DNA from: Trichobilharzia regenti
Taxonomy: Eukaryota; Platyhelminthes; Trematoda; Strigeidida; Schistosomatidae
Length of the DNA: 64,000 bases
Assembly (NCBI GenBank): GCA_944472135.2
Contig: OX235262.1
Coordinates: forward strand, 87,828,903-87,892,902
Reading direction: 5' to 3'
Shown in pieces: positions 1-10,791 of the stretch; the first letter of the stretch is position 1; each line of letters starts with the position of its first letter. The translations under genes and the position numbers were made by a program. The notes below the pieces were generated by a model. The model was not told where the DNA came from, did not search any database, and saw only the letters and a program-made list of their open reading frames with translations.

Positions 1-335
1 GGTTTGTTTCTGCCGAACGCCGCTTTGCCGACTCATAATTATTGAACCTAAAATTGTAAGTGCTGTGTTAATTAAGCTAGTCTCCTTGTGAATATAACGG
101 GAAGACTTGTCCTGAAATCCTGGAAAACCAATGATTTACACAGGTGCGACAGGAACGTTTCTGGGTACATAAAGGGAAGCTCACTCCAGAAAAGTTTCTT
201 ACCCACATACTATCTTCACATTTTTGAGCCATGTACTGTTACTGCTAGTGCTACTACTGAATCTTAAGCTCTTCTCAACTGGTGTGCAAAATGTTTTCTG
301 CAAACTATCGGCAATGGTAACCTGGCCTAGATTAC

Positions 336-2084
336 TAGCTTGCTAGTTTTCTAGCCGGTCCCAAGCCCGGATAAAGAGAGAAGGTTGGGGCGTGATGCTA
401 GCAACTCCACCCGAAAAACTTGCCAAATTGCTACAAAAACTTCAACGCATAAATATGTTAGATATACTAAAAATATAAACAGGAACCTTATTTTTCGCTG
501 GAATCGGGGAAGTGAAATGACGCAGGCTGGTGAAAGCCTTCGGGAAGCCAGTCAGCCGATGTGCCTTCTTTCGATGAAAGCAAAAATTAGGATGGGGACG
601 TGGAATGTTCGTACAATGTACGAAACTGGAAAGGCTGTCCAGGTAGCCGCAGAAATGAGAAGATATAGAATAGAAGTGTTGGGAATTTGCGAGAGAAGAT
701 GGAGCGGATGTGGAAGGCGCCAACTACCAACTGGAGAGACAATAATCTATTCCGGTCACCCAGAGGACAATTACGAGCACACCGAGGGAGTGACCATCAT
801 GATGTCACCAACAGCAACCAAAGCTCTCATGCAGTGGGAACCAATCTCCTCCAGGATAATGACAGCCAGGTTCAACTCAAAAGGAAGGAGGGTTACAATT
901 ATTCAATGCTATGCGCCTACAAACGTCTCAGAACAAGAGAAGGAGGATTTCTACAGACAACTACAAGTAGTGGTTTGGTTGATTGGTTACAGGATTTCAT
1001 TATGAGCTGACATTGGTTACAGAACCTTTGAAAACCTGAGACTACTGGACAGCTGTCTAGTCCTAGTTTGGGACTCTTCATCAGTACGCACCCAGCGGGG
1101 TTCGTGGGCCATTGGGTCGGGTCCCAGTGGCTTAACGGTATACGAGTTCGCCTTGTAACCAGAAAGTCCCGGGTTCGAACCACGGTGGGTACGTACTATT
1201 GAAGAGTCCCAAACTAGGACGAAACAGTTACCCAGTACTCCAAGATTTTTCAATGGTTCTCTAACCAATGTCAGCTCATGATGAAATCCTGTGACTACAA
1301 ACAGTAATGGACAACGTCCCAAATAGCGATATCAAAATCCTGATGGGTGATATGAATGGGAAACTTGGAGGAGAAAATACAGGAAGAGAATTCACCATGG
1401 GTCATTCACTTATATAGGGAGCATTGTCTCAACTACAGCCAGTCGGAACAGACGAGGATGTCAAATAGAGTGAGAATCGGGAAGGCAAGAACACACACAT
1501 TCATCAACCAACTAAAACCAATCTGGAAATCTTCGTCACTCAGCCAGAATCAACAAAATTCAGTCGGATTTTCAATACAAACGTCAAGTCAGTCAGCTCT
1601 TCTATACGGATCAGAAACTTGGCGAGCGGGTCACAAAGAATATTCCCAACAGCCTGTTGCAGACCATTATCAACCAAAAACTGTCTTCGCTGGATCTATA
1701 CTGAAGATCAGATGGCCGGGCCGGGCCTGGCCTGGAAGAATCACCAACAAGAAACTATGGCTGGGAACAAACAAAACAAGAACCAATCGCCAACCAACGA
1801 ATATGCAGGAGAAAGTGGATATGGATGGATTGGACACTCGCTGAGGAGGCCGCTGGATGGTGACATCGCTGGCGCGTCAGGCCATCGCTCGAGTGGAACC
1901 AGGCCGAAAGGGAAGCGACGAGTGGGTTGAAGGTGCAAGGGTGACATGGGGATCGTGTGAAGAGGAACTGAAACAGTATGGACTAACATGGATGCAGGTG
2001 AAAAGTACAGCAGAAAACAGAAGCAGGTGGAGATATGCAGTTGAAACCCTATGTTCCACTAGGAACCCAAGGGAACAATAATAA
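336..2084 (+). mobile_element. RTE-type LINE, internally deleted (copy 1)
   Basis: Non-LTR retrotransposon remnant. The frame from about 520 to 966 encodes the N-terminal part of an apurinic-like endonuclease (RMGTWNVRTMYETGKA, IIQCYAPTN); it resumes at 1301 in phase as TVMDNVPNSDIKILMGDMNGKLGG. At about 1405 it jumps to the post-catalytic C-terminal part (SIVSTTASRNRRG), so the entire reverse-transcriptase core is missing. The 3' end (TGTTCCACTAGGAACCCAAG then ATAATAATA) is the terminus shared by the other RTE copies here. Frameshifts and stops make it non-functional. Resembles the SR2/RTE clade of schistosomes by recall; clade assignment is inference. Confidence 0.85.
972..1293. mobile_element. 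Inverted (head-to-head) pair of hammerhead-bearing SINEs
   Basis: 972-1108 is the reverse complement of the 3' half of the HH-SINE family; 1109-1293 is a forward copy with the tRNA-like B box (GGGTTCGAACC, about 1171), a hammerhead-like core (GAAGAGTCCC...GGACGAAAC, 1201-1227) and the family's 3' tail. The pair interrupts the endonuclease frame of the surrounding RTE copy and is flanked by ACTACAA at 960-966 and 1294-1300. This looks like a target-site duplication, so the pair probably inserted as one unit. Confidence 0.8.
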
Positions 2085-2883
2085 TATAATCGGCAATGGT
2101 ACTTTACAAAAAAACAAACTAACCATAACTAAAACCATTAATGCACTTGGAACAGCAATAAATTGGCTGTTCTTCCACCTACTTTATATATTTTAAGACC
2201 AGCAACAACTGCTACCTAAAACAACTCTTACATCCTGACAATCAACCATAAATCCACAAGGTAGATTTAGGCTAAACAACAAGTATACTGTATAAAACAT
2301 GCATGCTAACGATAGAGTTAATAACCCAGTTTAAGCTGATAAAGAGAAAAATATTAGGTTGGGATAAATAGGAACAAACGAAAGGTGCAAACTGTGTTGA
2401 ATATACAATGATACAGAGTCACTGGTGATGACTTCAATGTCAAAATTACCAGCTTCAAGTAAGTGGACGTTTTAGATTTCTGCACAGCTACAGTGACCAT
2501 ATTGAGAAATAACGGTTGAACCTGGTGAGTTTTGGACTCTGACGTATTATATGTTACTATCAAGACATATTACTTCACAGTATTGATTTAAATGACCTAG
2601 TATGGTATAGTAAATACCACACTTGTAAAGATGCAAAACCTATCTCGTGATGGTTACTGGAAGACCAATAGTTTTTGAAGTGGTCTTTATTTTTAACTAC
2701 TGCTGATATAGTGCTTTAGCCAAGCAGGTGTTTTAGGGGATACAAGTATTATTTCAAACTAACTTCATCACCTCAATGTTTAAAGTGGAAATCCTGAAAT
2801 CTCTTAAAAATTTATATCGCTACACTGAGAATATTTACAATATTAAAATACCATATAGAAGTTCAGCAAAAAGTACTGCTCAC
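2085..2883. other. Non-coding stretch, probable intron of the leftward gene
   Basis: No gene, tRNA or recognisable repeat seen. If the exon at 2884-3309 is real, its GTGAGC donor opens an intron here and the RTE copy to the left would be intronic. Confidence 0.4.
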
Positions 2884-3309
2884 CTCATCATCCTCATCTT
2901 CAGAATCATGGTCCTGTGTTGACTGTGGACATAGACTAGGGTGAACAGCGCCACAAGGTGGAAAAACTGCATCGCTTGAGATATGGCCTGACATAAAACC
3001 GCTTACTAAGGCAAGATCCTCCGGATCTAGGTGACCGGAGCATAGGGCCTGCATTAATTCTTGAGTATTTTTTCTCCTCCATTCGTAAAACTCTACCAGA
3101 ATAGATCCACTCTGTATGAAGTTGAGTTCAACTATATCCTCATGGTAGGAAGACTGGACAGTACCACACAATTCACGGAGAAAGCTCGCTAATGTGTTGC
3201 GTCCTTCAGAAGTTTCACATGGAAGCTTAGCATTTAATCCAGAAATATTTATACTACGTCTGGAATCTGCTTCCGACTTGTTTTCTTCACTGAAACCAAT
3301 TTCAACCAT
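2884..3309 (-). CDS. Probable first coding exon of an unrecognised protein
   Basis: A 142-codon open exon on the - strand. The start at 3309 has a good context (CAAAATGG) and an in-frame TGA three codons upstream, so translation probably begins here. The exon ends in GAG followed by GTGAGC, a good splice donor, phase 0; the next exon lies beyond or within the left 2.9 kb and was not found. The protein is soluble, with a hydrophobic middle (about residues 60-75, FIQSGSILVEFYEWRRK) and an acidic Ser/Asp/Glu tail (HDSEDEDDE). Composition and codon usage are unlike the transposons nearby. I do not recognise the family. A faint resemblance to the Spt20 SAGA-subunit core was considered but is too weak to name. 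Confidence 0.55.
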
Positions 3310-5949
3310 TTTGAAGTCTCATTTGAGTGAGGTTCAAGGGAAGAAAGAAGCTACAGTAATAAGAGAGAGGTCAAAAATAAACTTCAGGTGACTAATATTG
3401 CAGTACACATCTAGTTAACAATGCAGTAGTTCACATTTAGTGCCAATTACATTCTAACATGGGAAACGTAAACAGCACAAGAATACTTTCACTCACAGCG
3501 TGAAAAATATTGACTTAAACTGTCCCAAACAACCAAAATCGAGAAACACTTAGAAAATACTTCAAATTTGGTTCCAGCGACTATAGGCCATCTAGAAAAA
3601 ACACTAACTTTTTGGCTTTTGAAGGTAACAAAAGAAGGTACAAAAAGTACTGTTCCACTCCAAGACGTATTGAAACACTAAGTGTTCAATAAACAATGTT
3701 GAAACTTGCCTATCACCATTGCCTTTCTGGACCTAATACAGTCTTTCATAACAATATTTTTGTCAGTTACTGCCTAACAAAAATTATTCAGCTTGAAAGT
3801 TTTTCATCTGGAGGAATTCTAAGTTCAAGAATAATACTGCACTCACACCCATATTTAGCAATGTATTTATATATAGCGAGAGAGTAGGACTACCAGGCGA
3901 ATTTCTAAGAAAAGTATTTAGGTGAATAGATACATAAAGCCATCAGCATTCGACCCTAGATTTTGACCTACATCGTCTGACCAGATCAGATTGGCTGAAG
4001 ACAAGACGGCATGTTGCATTCGCTAATTAAGCCTGATCCCCCAATATACTAGGTGCATGTCTGGTGTTCATAACACCGGCCATGAAATATAAATCCCCAT
4101 CAACCCTTTTTTTGCTTTGTTCCTGTCAGTTCTTTTTGGTTTAGATGTTTAATAAATACAAATGATTTTGTGGATTAAATACATTCAATAAAGTCATCAG
4201 TATATGTAACATCATTCACGCCAAGATTCAAGTAAGCAGAAGAGAAATGATATCTAGTTAAAGGTGTAGTAACGCCAGCAGCTATGAATGAAAATTCAGC
4301 CGTCACAGAACTTTCGTATATTTGAAATAAGTAAACTGAGATAGAGAGCTAAATATTTTCTCCATATCACAAGTTTAAGGCTTTGTGGCTAATCAACACT
4401 AAGTGTTCACCAAATTTTCCCCATTATACTCACTCAAATAAAAACTTCGACTTCGTGAATTATTTTACCTGAAACTGTCATGTTCTGTCACCAATGAATT
4501 ATCTCAAGCTTACTGGACTGACCGCGACAGCGATCACGAAATATTCATGGCGTTTCTGCTGGTCAGCAGGGTTCATCCTAGCTTTTTTTCAAAAACAAGG
4601 TTGGATATCCACGCTGGCTTTCGACAGCAATGCAAGTACAAGAGACAAGATCTGCGAACCTAAACTGAAAATATACAGCCTCGGGAATTTAGACCTCTAG
4701 TATTAATGACAGGTATCCCAGCAAATTAACTCGCAATCTAAAGGAAATCTGATATGTACTAGCAGAAATTCTAGTTTACGACATTCAGGTGTGTGGACCA
4801 AACCGTGTCCACCCGAGTGAGATATTGCTTCACTGTCGAATAACGCCAAAAATTATCACTAACTGTTGTGATCCCAAGTCGAACAAAATACTGGTCAAAA
4901 ACACAGAGACTGTCAAGGGGCATCACCTTCTGGAACTGGTCATGGATAGTCCCTTGTTCGCATATAACAACCCTAGAGCTGTCTTAAGCAGTTAGTTGGT
5001 TCCGTCGGTCTCACAAGTTGCAAAATAATTTCATTTTCGCCCATCAAGTTAACCTTGTAAAAAGGACTGGATTGCTCATTTTAATCCGAAAACCTACTAG
5101 GTTGGCACGCCAAATCATATTCTCTCACCGTATCATTGCAAATGCTTTTCATTCCTTCCTGGTTAGCCGCCACCAAAAAGAGACTAAACTCAACCACAAT
5201 TAGGCCAAATACTCTAGAACTTTACGCTAGGTTGGTGGCCTCAGCTTAGAATAAAATTCGTCGGAAATCAGATACCGCAGTCGATGCCCTGGAAGCCATT
5301 CAACCAGCATAACTTAGTGGCCTCCTAGAACCGCAGTCATGATCTATGCTGACTTAGCCACTTTCTACTCATAAACATCCTACAGTGCTTCCTTCGCTAT
5401 ACCAACATGTTTCCTGCTGCCAACTACACATTAGCTAATCAATGGTGAGCCAACAGCAAATGCTTGTGCTGCCACTTCTACATTCATTCATACATCCACC
5501 GGTTAAAACTTCCAGAAGCTAACTGGATGAAATCATACAGAATGACAGTATCAAAAGGCCACTGGTGGATAGAAACACTCACGAAACAGGAAGAGACCTG
5601 TACGAGTCCTGATTCATTCCCATTATTTGCGAGGATTCATTATGTAACTGTCGCAAGCTTAATTCTAGTGTTTATTTTGTATTTGCACATGCCATTTTCA
5701 TATCACTACCGTACACTGGGTAACTCAAATTGGATCTTATCACCTCAATTTCACTCAATGTGAGCTGGCTTTCGAAATCATAACGAATTACATTCATATA
5801 AACGCATGAGTTATCGGAACATGCAAACATGGGAAAGTATGTTGCGTTCATGTAAACACAACTGAGTAGAACTTCGGCTTCAGATAGACAAGAAAGGTCA
5901 CAAAAACAACACCTGAACATAAGCTTGCAGCGGTAAATGATTCCCCAAA
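3310..5949. other. Intergenic stretch without recognisable genes
   Basis: Only short unrelated open frames with no domain-like sequence. The 5' flank of the leftward gene (promoter expected just above 3309) lies here, but no motif was convincing. Base composition is ordinary for the window. Confidence 0.4.
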
Positions 5950-6240
5950 ATTATTGACCATAAGAATCATCACTCAACATTGGATGCTGACCAACACTGT
6001 TTAAGTCGACTTGTTTGGCTGAAGGCTTCCGGTCAAGCATCCCCGCCATTTGGTACTCCGTCGTGTCACGTTCGTGCACGATCATTAGCCAGCTAAGCGT
6101 TCGTCTAACAACTCGTTTTGGTCCCGAAATATATCGTGTAATTTGAATGATCAAATACCGTCTTTTACTTTGCCTTTGGTACGCGAGATTGAAATATATT
6201 GGAAGTTGTCGGTATAAGAACTTGCGTTAATATACCTTTG
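5950..6240 (-). repeat. Unclassified interspersed repeat, copy 1
   Basis: Reverse complement resembles 13845-14070: shared blocks include GTGCACGAACG, ATGCTTGACCG followed by AGC/GCTTTCAGC, GTCAGCATCCA and an A/T-rich part around GATCAA. No coding potential or terminal structure recognised. It may be part of an LTR or a DNA element. Confidence 0.5.
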
Positions 6241-6806
6241 TACTGTTCGCGAACGTCTATACCGTCAACCTATAAAAGCTCCTCACCACAGACGGTTTCT
6301 TCTCTGAATGCTTTACTAGACATGTGAGATGCAATCCATGCTCATAAACAGCTTTCATCAAGAAATTAGTTTTGTGCTTATCATGTCTAATGATCTCAGT
6401 CCTTAATAGTAGAACTGTATTTATTTGAATTTTAGCTTTTCATAAAACATATCAAGTACCTCATTAACCGTGTTATCAAGCTTACCTTCAAAATGTTTGG
6501 CATTCATTATGAATATATCATATTGATTATACTGTTCCCAGGATCTCATCGGCCAAAATAGTTACATCTGTATTTCAATCCAACCATGTGTACAAAAGTC
6601 GAGCTTTGTGCTGGATACTGAATGCCTCGACGAAAAATTAACTGATCAACTGATTCAGCACTAGTGGCTTCGCCACTGATAAACGCTATCATGGATATTA
6701 TCATACTGAAACAATCACGATTCATAGTAGCCACCTCGCACAAAACGGACGACCATGTATTCTGAAAGTGTTGATGACATCAGTGATACTGTCATCCGAT
6801 AGCATC

Positions 6807-7172
6807 TGTCAGTCAAGTCTCATAAACCGTTAATGCCCAGCTCTCGCTACGCTCGGGCCCACGCTGTTCCTTGCAGTATTTCAGAAACGCTTAGTAATAA
6901 CGGACGCAAAAACCAAAACACCGATCTGCTGCTTGTTATTTCTTTATTGTTACACCAACATATAAAAGGAATAAACGAACTAAGCAAACTAAGGTCTGAA
7001 AACTAATATTACAATAATAAATCATTGTTACTTCTGACGATATTTTACTCTTCTTTCTGAACAGCGACCGATGAGACGATGACTGTCGTATTGATGCCTC
7101 CGCGAAAATCGGGGAAGTTGATTTTGAGCAAACAACCAAGAATTGATCGTTCAATCTTCAACTCCATTGACA
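6807..7172 (-). repeat. 3' LTR of the BEL/Pao element
   Basis: Matches 10422-10786 nearly base for base, with a one-base length difference and small differences near 6812-6817 and in the stretch after GCAGT/GCAG. Ends form the short inverted pair TGTCA/TGACA. On the - strand it contains AATAAAGAAATAA (about 6940-6952), a plausible poly(A) signal. Confidence 0.92.
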
Positions 7173-7876
7173 CTCCCCGGCAAAAAAGGGATCCAACCCT
7201 TTTTTCCTTCACGACCAATGCACGTTGACTTGGATGCCATTGCGAGAACCTGGGTCACACGGACAGAGCTGAAATGGAAAACAAACAGAAAAGCCAACAC
7301 ACCACAAGCATACCCACAGCACAATCTCACACATCAATGACGACCTGCGCCTCCAGACAGAGACCTCCTCTTGACATCTTGCAACACAATCGCCACTTGC
7401 TAGAATGACTCTTGCAGAATGCAAAGTGACCATGGCAGCACCTCACGATACTCTACGCACATCCTCTTAATTACTCACTACCAATTACCATTGAAATCGC
7501 TTGTCACTCATTCTGCCTCAGTTCTAGTAGCGGTGACGCATGCGAGCCTCAGTCGTTTACACTCTTTCTCCCCGGCGTGTCGGACCGCAGCTAACAATTA
7601 TCTCCGTGTGCATTTCATTCTCAGCAATAGCCTAGCCTCCCCGGCGTATACGACCCATCTGCTGTCTTTAACATCAATCAATTCATTCACGGATGTAGAA
7701 GACTCGAAACAACTTCAGAAGTAATCACGACGAAAATTTTAACAAAATTATGCAATAACAACAAGGTACGAAAACAACGAGTAAACACAATGAATCCAAA
7801 TAACACCAATTGATATGACACACCACACGTATATACAAACAGTACACACAAACTCGCATTTCATGTCTTGATGGAA
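7173..7876. other. Interior of LTR element, no recognisable coding
   Basis: Between the 3' LTR and the tandem repeats. Contains the candidate polypurine tract next to 7172 and otherwise only short frames without recognisable pol or env sequence. Confidence 0.5.
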
Positions 7877-8330
7877 TACCTTTGAAGAATTGCAGGACTT
7901 ACACCAGTACGCCTACAACCCTTCACAGGTTGACGATTGTAAGTTGTGGAATGTCCAGACACAAACAAGATTAACCAACAATTACATCAATTGGAACTCA
8001 CACAACTATTTAACACAAACATATGTACAATCAACACATCAAATGTTGTGGATTCTGACACGACAAACTACCCTTGAAGAACTGTAGGACTTACAGCAGT
8101 ACGCCTACATTCCTTCTCAGGTTGATGATCCAAGTGGAAGTCGTCCGGACACAAACAGAATTACCAACAGCTAGATGACAGATGATATCAATTCAGTATA
8201 TACAATATGAACATATGTACAAGATCATACACCAAGCACATTGGACTGCTCATTGATGCGCTACCCTTTGAAGAATTGTAGGACTTACAGCAGTACGCCT
8301 ACAACCCTTCTCAGGTTGACGCCCTAGGTT
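7877..8330. repeat. About 192-bp tandem repeat inside the LTR element (2.4 units)
   Basis: The block TACC(C)TTGAAGAA.TG.AGGACTTACA.CAGTACGCCTACA..CCTTC.CAGGTTGA recurs at about 7877, 8069 and 8261, giving a period near 192 bp. The third unit stops after about 70 bp, where the second ORF's 3' end begins. Following sequence in units 1 and 2 (CCAGACACAAACA/CCGGACACAAACA) is also shared. Confidence 0.85.
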
Positions 8331-9370
8331 GGAAAATCGTCGCAGAGTTCATTTGCTAACTTCCTTCTATCAGCTATATCCTCAAATCTGAACGGCAACA
8401 CGCCCATGTCATTGTATCGTAGAATATAGATGACGAACAAACACACGACATATCTCATCAACCAAGTGTAGAAACAGAGTAATTTACACCAAAGATAATA
8501 ACATTCAAATAGTAACTTGAAACTAGAAATGCCTTTATTCGTGCAAGTCAATTTAACAATAACTCTCTCCTTTACACTTGGCTTATCCTCACTAAACTGA
8601 GCAATATCTTTCGTCCTTTCAAACGCACCAATACTATCATAGTCATTGCAAAAGATACTTGAGTTGATGGGCATCTGTTTCATTGTGGATGAAAACACCA
8701 ACGATGACTGAGTGACACAAGGTGATGAACTTAGCGGTGGATCAGAAGCTGTTCTTTTTCGGCTTTCAGATAGTTGTCCAACTGCAAGATTACCACCACT
8801 GCTGTCTTTCACTACTAGTTCGGGTTTAGCACTATCATCTGATGATAGGTGGGCTACACGCTGATCAATTACACTGACTGTCTCACAAGTATGCACACCT
8901 TCTGGAACTGCATCTGCGTTCAATTCTACTTCACGTTGTAGTTGTACAGAACCTTTATTTAACTTAGCAGTAGTAGGCATTTCCCCCATCTCATCATGAT
9001 CAACCAAAGACAAATCTGCACTATCATGATCATTATCACAAATATTCAATTTACCGTCAAGTTCATCATTTTCAAACTCTTTAATAACAGAAGTAGACAA
9101 TTTTGGTTCCTCCTCACAAATCATTAAAGGTTTTATATCTTCACTCTGACTAGTAATACCTTGTAAACTTGTGGAGTCAGAACTGCACTCTGAAGCAGTA
9201 ACTCTATTCTGTGACACTCTATTCAACAACGGCTTACCAGTTGCAACTACAGACTTCTTCACCGCACCGTTATCGTCACACAATTCGGAGTCAGGCCTGG
9301 AGTTTACATTTAGCTTATCACTGAACTTGCTCACCGGTTCACAGTTCACCTTTGTATGCACCTCTTGCAA
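8324..9370 (-). CDS. Second ORF of BEL/Pao element, acidic Gag-downstream region
   Basis: 348 codons, overlapping the Gag ORF by 25 nt in the -1 frame relative to it. The start given is a non-ATG codon (TTG), so translation more likely follows from Gag by frameshift, or the two frames were once one. The sequence is Ser/Asp/Glu-rich and low in recognisable structure, then a Cys/Tyr/Leu hydrophobic stretch (about residues 285-320) that could span a membrane, and a tail ADRRKLANELCDDFPT. No protease DSG, RT YVDD or integrase motifs. The junction region reads CCTRLQEVHTKVNC, resembling a zinc-knuckle remnant (H-x4-C). Confidence 0.6.
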   Translation of the reverse strand: MQEVHTKVNCEPVSKFSDKLNVNSRPDSELCDDNGAVKKSVVATGKPLLNRVSQNRVTASECSSDSTSLQGITSQSEDIKPLMICEEEPKLSTSVIKEFENDELDGKLNICDNDHDSADLSLVDHDEMGEMPTTAKLNKGSVQLQREVELNADAVPEGVHTCETVSVIDQRVAHLSSDDSAKPELVVKDSSGGNLAVGQLSESRKRTASDPPLSSSPCVTQSSLVFSSTMKQMPINSSIFCNDYDSIGAFERTKDIAQFSEDKPSVKERVIVKLTCTNKGISSFKLLFECYYLWCKLLCFYTWLMRYVVCLFVIYILRYNDMGVLPFRFEDIADRRKLANELCDDFPT

Positions 9371-10278
9371 ACGTGTACAACAAACCGTGTTTGTCTTGCA
9401 TCTTGTAACTTATCTGTTGAGGATGTACTACGAAACCTGTTACACTCACTAGGTCTATATGCATTACTAGACATCATGGAGCCTTCTCGATATCCACCTC
9501 TCTGAGGCTTATTCGTCATCAATGAGTGCGTTTTACCCTCAGACTGCTCTATTCTAGGGGTGAGATCTAATAGACTGGAAAACTTGCTCATAGATTGATT
9601 GACACTAGTATTTACCAGTTTCAGGATATCATCAAACTTTGGCTCGATACCCTCATCCTCCATACGGGAGCTTATCTTCACCCACTTCCTTTGCAGTCGA
9701 GTAGGTAGACGTCTTGCTATTACTTCTAGTATAAAACTCGAGTTGAGGTCACTCATGCGATTCATCGAAATCATTCCATTCTTGTAAATTAGCAAATTAT
9801 CTAAAAACTCAGTGAGTGCCTGGGAGTCATCCTGTAATTGACCACCATTACCCTTAACAGCCTCGAATAATTTCCCTGCAATCATCGAAGGTCTTCCAAA
9901 CCTTTGACGTAATATGCTCATAGCCTCATCGTAGCCCTCCTTTGGCTTCATAAACTTACAGCACTGTATAGCTCTTGCAGCATCTCCAGTGCAATATCTC
10001 ATCAAATACATTAACTTCAATTCATCATTTAATAAAAAACCACTCAACATGATCTCAAACTCCTTTACAAATTGTAAATAATCAGCCGGGTTTCCATCAA
10101 AACACCGTGGTTCAAATTTAGGGAGTTTGATGTTCCTATTATCCCTGAACGGCGAAACAGTAACATCAACCATGTCATGCTTAACATCAGACACATCGTT
10201 ACAATTAACAGACAAGTCACCATGACTTACTTTCCTGTTTGCATCCAAGACACTCTGTCCCTTCTTTGACCCAGGCAT
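9346..10278 (-). CDS. BEL/Pao Gag polyprotein
   Basis: 310 codons starting ATG (MPGSKKGQSV). Residues about 45-190 carry the DUF1759-like Gag domain of Pao retrotransposons: KLPKFEPRCFDGNPADYLQF, then MYLMRYCTGDAARAI and LRQRFGRPSMIAGKL. The C-terminal part is basic and ends VHVCKRCIQR before a stop, where a zinc knuckle would be expected; the overlapping frame continues with H-x4-C. The product would assemble the capsid of retrotransposon particles. Family assignment is from motif memory. Confidence 0.85.
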   Translation of the reverse strand: MPGSKKGQSVLDANRKVSHGDLSVNCNDVSDVKHDMVDVTVSPFRDNRNIKLPKFEPRCFDGNPADYLQFVKEFEIMLSGFLLNDELKLMYLMRYCTGDAARAIQCCKFMKPKEGYDEAMSILRQRFGRPSMIAGKLFEAVKGNGGQLQDDSQALTEFLDNLLIYKNGMISMNRMSDLNSSFILEVIARRLPTRLQRKWVKISSRMEDEGIEPKFDDILKLVNTSVNQSMSKFSSLLDLTPRIEQSEGKTHSLMTNKPQRGGYREGSMMSSNAYRPSECNRFRSTSSTDKLQDARQTRFVVHVCKRCIQR

Positions 10279-10421
10279 TGTTGAACTTGACCCAATTCCA
10301 AAAAAGTTCCAGATATTGCTTGTTCAAAGAGGACTTGACCGGCACCAGGAAAATGAACGGCGACTATCCAAACTTTCACCAACTGTTTGAATCCGCCAGA
10401 TCTGTTTCCATCGTCAGAAAC

Positions 10422-10786
10422 TGTCAATAACGTCTCATAAACCGTTAATGCCCAGCTCTCGCTACGCTCGGGCCCACGCTGTTCCTTGCAGATTTCAGAA
10501 ACGCTTAGTAATAACGGACGCAAAAACCAAAACACCGATCTGCTGCTTGTTATTTCTTTATTGTTACACCAACATATAAAAGGAATAAACGAACTAAGCA
10601 AACTAAGGTCTGAAAACTAATATTACAATAATAAATCATTGTTACTTCTGACGATATTTTACTCTTCTTTCTGAACAGCGACCGATGAGACGATGACTGT
10701 CGTATTGATGCCTCCGCGAAAATCGGGGAAGTTGATTTTGAGCAAACAACCATGAATTGATCGTTCAATCTTCAACTCCATTGACA
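10422..10786 (-). repeat. 5' LTR of the BEL/Pao element
   Basis: Partner of 6807-7172. As the element runs leftward this is the promoter-bearing copy. Just inside it on the - strand, about 25 nt from the LTR, lies TGGCGGATTCAAACAG, a possible but unproven primer-binding site. Confidence 0.92.
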
Positions 10787-10791
10787 GCATC

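Larger units (their letters stand above)
6807..10786 (-). mobile_element. BEL/Pao-type LTR retrotransposon, complete but lacking pol
   Basis: Two near-identical LTRs (366 and 365 bp) start TGTCA and end TGACA, and the element is flanked by the 5-bp duplication GCATC (6802-6806 and 10787-10791), as expected for BEL/Pao integration. The interior (3.25 kb) holds a Gag ORF with the BEL-type N-terminal domain (KLPKFEPRCFDGNPADYLQF), an overlapping second ORF and a block of 192-bp tandem repeats, but no protease, reverse transcriptase or integrase. A purine-rich run (GCCGGGGAG on the - strand) abuts the 3' LTR at 7173-7181 and could be the polypurine tract. It must depend on an autonomous relative for mobility. 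Confidence 0.9.

Noticed and set aside
442..723. Open frame on the - strand opposite the RTE endonuclease
   Set aside because: Shadow of the + strand endonuclease frame; no independent signal.
5464..5763. 99-codon open frame on the + strand
   Set aside because: No domain, no repeat match, ordinary composition; most likely chance.
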